This document shows, in pieces, positions 59,430 through 64,000 of a stretch of DNA of 64,000 nt. The DNA is taken from positions 34,257,733 through 34,321,732 of the forward strand of contig NC_068571.1 of NCBI RefSeq assembly GCF_025698545.1, in the 5' to 3' direction. A model generated the notes under the pieces. It was not told where the DNA came from. It did no database searches and worked only from the letters and a program-made list of their open reading frames with translations. Every line of letters starts with the position of its first letter. Position 1 is the stretch's first letter. Source of the DNA: Gossypium raimondii. Lineage: Eukaryota > Streptophyta > Magnoliopsida > Malvales > Malvaceae. The position numbers and the translations under genes were made by a program.

Positions 59430-61960
59430 AAAAAATTGATTTAGAAAAACAGTGTTTGTAGCACAACGAAAGTTTAAAATTTTTCTTAAAATTAAACTTT
59501 GTGATATTTATAGCAATAAACCTTAGACCAGAACATTACCTATGCTTTGAGTGAGACAATCTAGGTTGTTTCTTAGCTTTTTGCCAAATGATCTCTATTA
59601 TCCTTAAACCCTAACTTGCTTTCAGTGTGAGCTTAAACTATACAAACCGAATGCATAGAATGAAAAATTTGATCAACTTTCAGTAGGGAAGTTAATTTCT
59701 CTATGAAAAATCAAAAACTTTTTAGCTTTGTAGAAAACAAAATTTATTCTATAAATAAATTGATACTATTTTTTGACAGAGTAATGACGTTCAATTGGTG
59801 CGTCAATTAGGTCATTCCATAATTCCTATTTATGGGAAAAATGTACAACAATTTTACTTGAACAAGGAGAAATTAAATAATAATATTTTAATACAAAAAA
59901 CACATTTCCTTGTTAGGAAACCTTAGCGGTGGTGGTATAACAAGTCAAATCCGACCATATGATAGGATCTGAGCTTGATGTGTCACTACTCAAAATCAAA
60001 CTAACTTATAGCAAAACAATTTGGCAGAAGCTTTATAAAATTATTAAAAATTTATACATATAAACATATGATAATTGTGGTTTTACTGAAATTTGAATGA
60101 AATCGTTAACAGTTTGAAATAACGTTCAATCCATTTGGCATATAATTTCAAATATAATAACTTCATTAAAAAAATGCAATAATTCAAATCCAGACATTGA
60201 TACTTAATAGAAATATTGTAAAAACAGAGTTTTGTCAAAATAGAAGTTCTTTATACAATTCATTTCCAAAATACATATATACGCCACCCTAAGAGTCATG
60301 CATGATATAGAACAAAACAATCAGCTCGCAATAGTAGCAGCACTCTAGCGTAGTCCTTCTAACAAAGTCTTCCTTCAGTTAGCAAGCTTGAGAAAAAAAA
60401 GGTAATAGAGTAAGTTCGTATGAACTTAGTGAGTTCCAAGAAGAAATCATACATAATATTTCTTACAACACAATCGAACCTTTTAGAGACACTTACACAC
60501 GATGAACATAGTACGCCCAGTGGCGTATACAGAACATAGATAGATTGAGTACGCCAACTTACTTAACACATGGGCATATACTGTACACCAACTTAACATA
60601 ACTTAGACAACCTATCTTCATGCCAACCACGTACCTAGAATTTAGAATTAGAAGCATATCATACATTCTCATTTTCATACATTCACTCACTTAACATCTT
60701 ATATCATTTTCATGTAGAATAACATGTGTTTTCGTGATCTGCCAAACTGGTTCGCAAAATAGCTACCTTACTGGAGGATACACAATCATATCTCCTATTC
60801 TCCATCACCACATATTAGATCATACCATACATGTCAGAAGCAGATGGTAGTGGCTTAAGCATGAAGAATGATGCTTACTTTATATCATAGACTGACTGAA
60901 CTTAGACTGATGACTTTGGATATCCTTTATCCACATATACACCTTTCATCCATTACAGAGGAGGATAATTTACTTTACACAAATTATTTAAACAAGAAAT
61001 TTACAGTACAGGAAAGTAAGAAGGAACTCATCTAAAATTCTAGCACAATCTACAAAGTAGGTCCTTTGCCTTTATCACTTGGACCCCCGTTAGCTCCTTG
61101 AGCAGTGAGCTGGTACTAACGTATATGTTAGCTAGATAAAAGGTGTTAAGAAGAAGAAGAAGACGTAAAAGGTGTTAAGAAAGACCACCGCTATCTTTAT
61201 ATACTTAAGCACGGATACAAGGATTAGTGGAAAAATAAGATAATTCCACTAACTCTCTTGATTCATGCGATTAAGTGCACTTAACAAAATTTAGGTCTTA
61301 TTATCTACAGTAGTCTAGTTCTGTTCTAACTAGACTTCAACTTGACTAACTAAATCACCATACAAAAATAATAAACAAATCTAAATAACTGTGAACTTAA
61401 CAAGTTCGCCCAAAGCATCTGGGTTGGGCAGATACTTAACAAAATAGTCCACCAAACCTTAAAGCTCGCCAAACTAGGATTTTGCCAAATGACGTAGTAC
61501 ACAAAATTCTATACTTAGTCCAAACAAGTACTTTACTTACTCAAATCTATCCTTAATTTACCATATATACGCCAAAAAATAACCAAGTATGGAGACTTCG
61601 TCGGGCGGGTTGTTACACGGTGGTAACCCTTACTAGGACTAGAGGTTGCTGCCCCTCATATATTGGGATGAGCTCTAGGGTCCGTCTTGTATCATGGTAT
61701 GATTATATGTGCTATCTGAACTTTACCAATCTAATAACTACTTTTTTTATTTCCCTAAATATTAATTAATTAATTGCATTAATTCACTCAATTAAAATAT
61801 TTTTCAACCCAATTCTAATTCTACTAAAATTATGACAACTTTACTGTATTAGAATCTATGAGGAAATATATTTAATTGCCCCATTCAATAAAACTATGAT
61901 AACTTATTAATTTAGTTCCCACTTTGAACTTTAATTATTTGATTGCAATCAATTAAATCA
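59430..61960 (-). mobile_element. Repeat copy B, minus orientation, split by a solo LTR
   Basis: 59430-59926 and 61624-61960 together form one inverted counterpart of 55550-56600, including the inverse of the TATA-like CTATAAATAGG (here CATAAATAGG on the minus strand). The LTR at 59933-61617 separates the two parts. Copy B has one unit of the 159-bp duplication. Confidence 0.6.
59933..61617 (-). mobile_element. Solo LTR nested in repeat copy B
   Basis: On the minus strand it starts TGTAACAACCCGCCCGACG, sharing its first 12 bases with the solo LTR at 52358, and ends ...GACTTGTTATACCA. CGGTGG flanks both sides (59927-59932 and 61618-61623), a 5- or 6-bp target-site duplication. Removing the 1685-bp insert restores colinearity of copy B with copy A. 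No coding sequence inside. Confidence 0.75.
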
Positions 61961-62449
61961 TATTTGAAGAAATTAATCATAATTCCATTAAAGTCATCTG
62001 TTGTACTTGAACTTGAACTATGATACAAGATTTCAATAATGGAGAAGAACACGTGTTTGATCGTATTAAAATACAAGTTTATTATTATTTTATTTATATT
62101 CATTATTAAATAAATTAAAAAATATTTTTAATGTAAAATATTTTCTTGTGACAAAATTACTATTATTATAAAATCAATTACATCTGAAACATACATTTTA
62201 ATTAATAGTTTTCTTAAACATCATCGATATCAACATTGTACTTTTTCACATTTTAATTGATTTTCCGTAATTTTATTATTGATTAAATTAACCATATTGA
62301 ACTAAATTGATCCAAAATATATGAAGGAAAAGCATATATAACATATAACAATAAGAAAACGTGTGAGACATTTTATAAGACATTCTGTTAATGTCTTAAT
62401 AATAATATTCAGAAGTTTTGAGCAATTTCTTTTCATAACATTTGACCAT
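61961..62449. other. AT-rich spacer
   Basis: No gene or clear repeat seen. Ends where the duplication of the proline-rich gene upstream region begins (AGGGTGGCATGGAAAGGTGT). Confidence 0.45.
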
Positions 62450-62503
62450 GTCTATTAGGGTGGCATGGAAAGGTGTCCATGACTACACGTACATTAAATT
62501 TAG

Positions 62504-62956
62504 GTGAAATTCTTGTAGTTTTAGTATCTATACTTTAATTTGATTAATTTTATTTTCTATACTTTTAAATTTTGAAATTTTAGTCTTGACTTAATAGTAA
62601 CAATTAAATCTCTTGGTTAAATTATGTCATTAATCTTGTATTATGCCTAAAGTTATAGATTTAGCCAGTTCACCAATTGGATAATTCTTAGTGACTATAT
62701 TTTTTAATTTCAAAATTTTAGTCTTAGTGCAAACGTCAATAATTAAATCTATTAACTGATTTTTTGTGAGTAATATGTGAAAATAACAAATAAACATATC
62801 ATTACACATGTGAGAATATGTTTGACACATCAAATTTAAAAAATAATAAAACTTAATGAATTTAATAATTATCATTTGATTAGGACTAAAATTTTTAAAT
62901 TCTAAAAATACAAGGACTAATAGTGACTAAACTAAAATACAAGTACTAAATTCACT
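62504..62956. mobile_element. MITE-like insertion upstream of the second proline-rich gene copy
   Basis: The first copy reads straight from CATTAGATTTAG to GATTATTTAGG; here about 500 bp are interposed. The 453-bp core starts GTGAAATTC and ends AATTCACT, with longer imperfect inverted ends (GTAGTTTTAGTA; TTAGTCTTGA/AGGACTAAAA). ATTTAG flanks it at 62498-62503 and 62957-62962. No coding sequence. Small size, TIRs and a short duplication indicate a MITE. Confidence 0.65.
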
Positions 62957-63161
62957 ATTTAGGGAAAGCATAAAGTCTAATAACACAACTTCATCTTAAA
63001 TTTAAATTTAGACTATTTGGGTAATGGTAGCCAAGTCTGCAAATGACAACGGGATCGTGCACCCAACTTTTCTACACTGTTTATTATTAATTTCCTGCCT
63101 ATAATCTTAATTACTCAAAGATAATCATCGGTAAGGTATGCTTATGCTTGACCAATTTCCA

Positions 63162-63169
63162 TATAAATA
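63162..63169 (+). promoter_or_regulatory. TATA box of the second proline-rich gene copy
   Basis: TATAAATA followed by GGCAACGTTGTGAGCC, the same as in the first copy, 81 bp before the ATG. Confidence 0.65.
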
Positions 63170-63242
63170 GGCAACGTTGTGAGCCCCTTTCTTCATCCAC
63201 TCATATTTCTTTCTTGGTTCTTATAATAATTACTGCATTGCA

Positions 63243-64000
63243 ATGGCTCTCTCACGTCTCTCCTTGGCGTTCTCCTTGTACTGTCATTGCTCGTTATTGC
63301 TTCGGCTGGCGATCATGCTGATGCTTCAGCTAAATATGGTTTCGACGGAATACCGGCAGACAGCCCTCAGGCAAAGCCAGATGAGGCAGAAAAGCCTCAT
63401 TATGGCACCAAACCAGACTACTACAAGCCCCAACCTGTATACAATGACAAGTCTGAGGAAAATGAAAAGCCTGCAGGTTACTACGCAAAACCATACGTTG
63501 TTAAACCAAAGCCAGAAGGAGAAGAGAAGCCTCATTACAAGCCTAAACCTGAAGAAAAAGAAAATTCGGGTTACAACAGAAACTCGCACGTTGTTAAACC
63601 AAAACCAGAAGAAGAAAATCATTATTATGGCAGTAAACCAGACAACTACAAGCAAACAAAGCCAAGTGAAAAACCCGAATATGAAAGAAAACCATACGTC
63701 GTTAAACCAGAGCCAAAAGGTGAAGAAAAGTCTTACGATGGCACGAAACCAGAAGAAATGAATAATCGTCTCTCCATTGCTGTTCAAGGGCTTGTTTTAT
63801 GTAAAACAGGTTCCAAGTATTACCCAATTCAAGGTAATGTACTCAGACAGTCCTAATACTCCCTTTATGTATTTTGTATTGATTGAGTGTAATTGGCTTC
63901 TTAATTTCTCTCATTTATTGGCATGAGCAGGGGCTTCTGCAACGATAACATGTAAAGCTGTTGATGAGGTAGGGGCCGAGAGAACTGTCTCCATTTGCAG
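63243..64000 (+). pseudogene. Second proline-rich/Ole e 1 gene copy, frameshifted, cut by window end
   Basis: Exon 1 (63243-63833) and the start of exon 2 (63931-64000) are colinear with 46242-46946. Within the signal-peptide codons a 4-bp deletion (around 63279-63284, compared with the first copy) shifts the frame. From the ATG the product would be an unrelated Lys/Thr/Gln-rich chain of 172 residues ending at 63761. The original frame is open from about 63230 but has no ATG; an in-frame TAA lies at 63227-63229. Downstream everything is preserved: repeat region with one additional repeat unit (ENSGYNRNSHVVKPKPEE), the Ole e 1 start ISIAVQG-like segment and the splice sites. The 97-bp intron differs from copy 1 at only two bases, and the visible 70 bp of exon 2 are identical. 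Either a recent pseudogene, a sequencing error, or use of a non-ATG start. Confidence 0.8.

Overview
This is a nuclear plant window, AT-rich, with intron-containing genes, long intergenic stretches and nested transposons. The gene families (CH-domain kinesin-14, mitochondrial fumarase, Dhr1/DHX37-type helicase, Ole e 1 proline-rich protein) and the transposon types indicate a eudicot. The style of the LTRs and of the CACTA and Mutator elements resembles cotton (Gossypium, Malvaceae), but that attribution is inference from memory. All coordinates and splice sites were read by eye from the sequence.

Layout. 1-1360: AT-rich intergenic DNA. 1361-7714: a complete but decayed Mutator-like element (MULE) with about 150-bp terminal inverted repeats, a near-perfect 9-bp target-site duplication, a broken transposase gene (+) and a broken plant-mobile-domain (PMD/MAIN-like) gene (-). 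8553-9135: small inverted-repeat element. 12237-17817: intact kinesin-14 gene of 19 coding exons, including a textbook U12-type AT-AC intron. 19302-23822: intact class II fumarase gene of 17 exons with one GC-AG intron. 25866-28313: degenerate repeats. 28314-30571: truncated LTR. 30572-35896: non-autonomous CACTA element with a TAG target-site duplication that carries same-strand fragments of an SnRK2 kinase gene and a ribosomal protein L8 gene. 38223-45617: intact DEAH-box helicase gene of 11 coding exons; its sixth intron holds a rearranged inverted insert that looks pararetroviral. 46242-47214: intact two-exon secreted proline-rich/Ole e 1 gene. 48031-49078: large inverted repeat. 49713-52310: a second, decayed MULE transposase. 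52358-55481: solo LTR with perfect 5-bp target-site duplication. 55550-61960: two inverted copies of another repeat, one split by a further solo LTR at 59933-61617, with remnants of a retroelement ORF between them. 62450-64000: a second copy of the proline-rich gene, with a MITE-like insertion in its upstream region and a 4-bp frameshifting deletion in its signal-peptide region, cut by the window edge.

The four intact genes are unrelated housekeeping, cytoskeletal or cell-wall genes, all on the + strand; nothing suggests joint regulation. Spliced lengths by exon summation: kinesin 1015 aa, fumarase 496 aa, helicase 1328 aa, proline-rich protein 291 aa; every exon phase closes. The novel interest lies in the transposons: gene capture by the CACTA element, PMD carriage by the MULE, the intron insert next to a splice acceptor, and the damaged tandem duplicate at the right edge.
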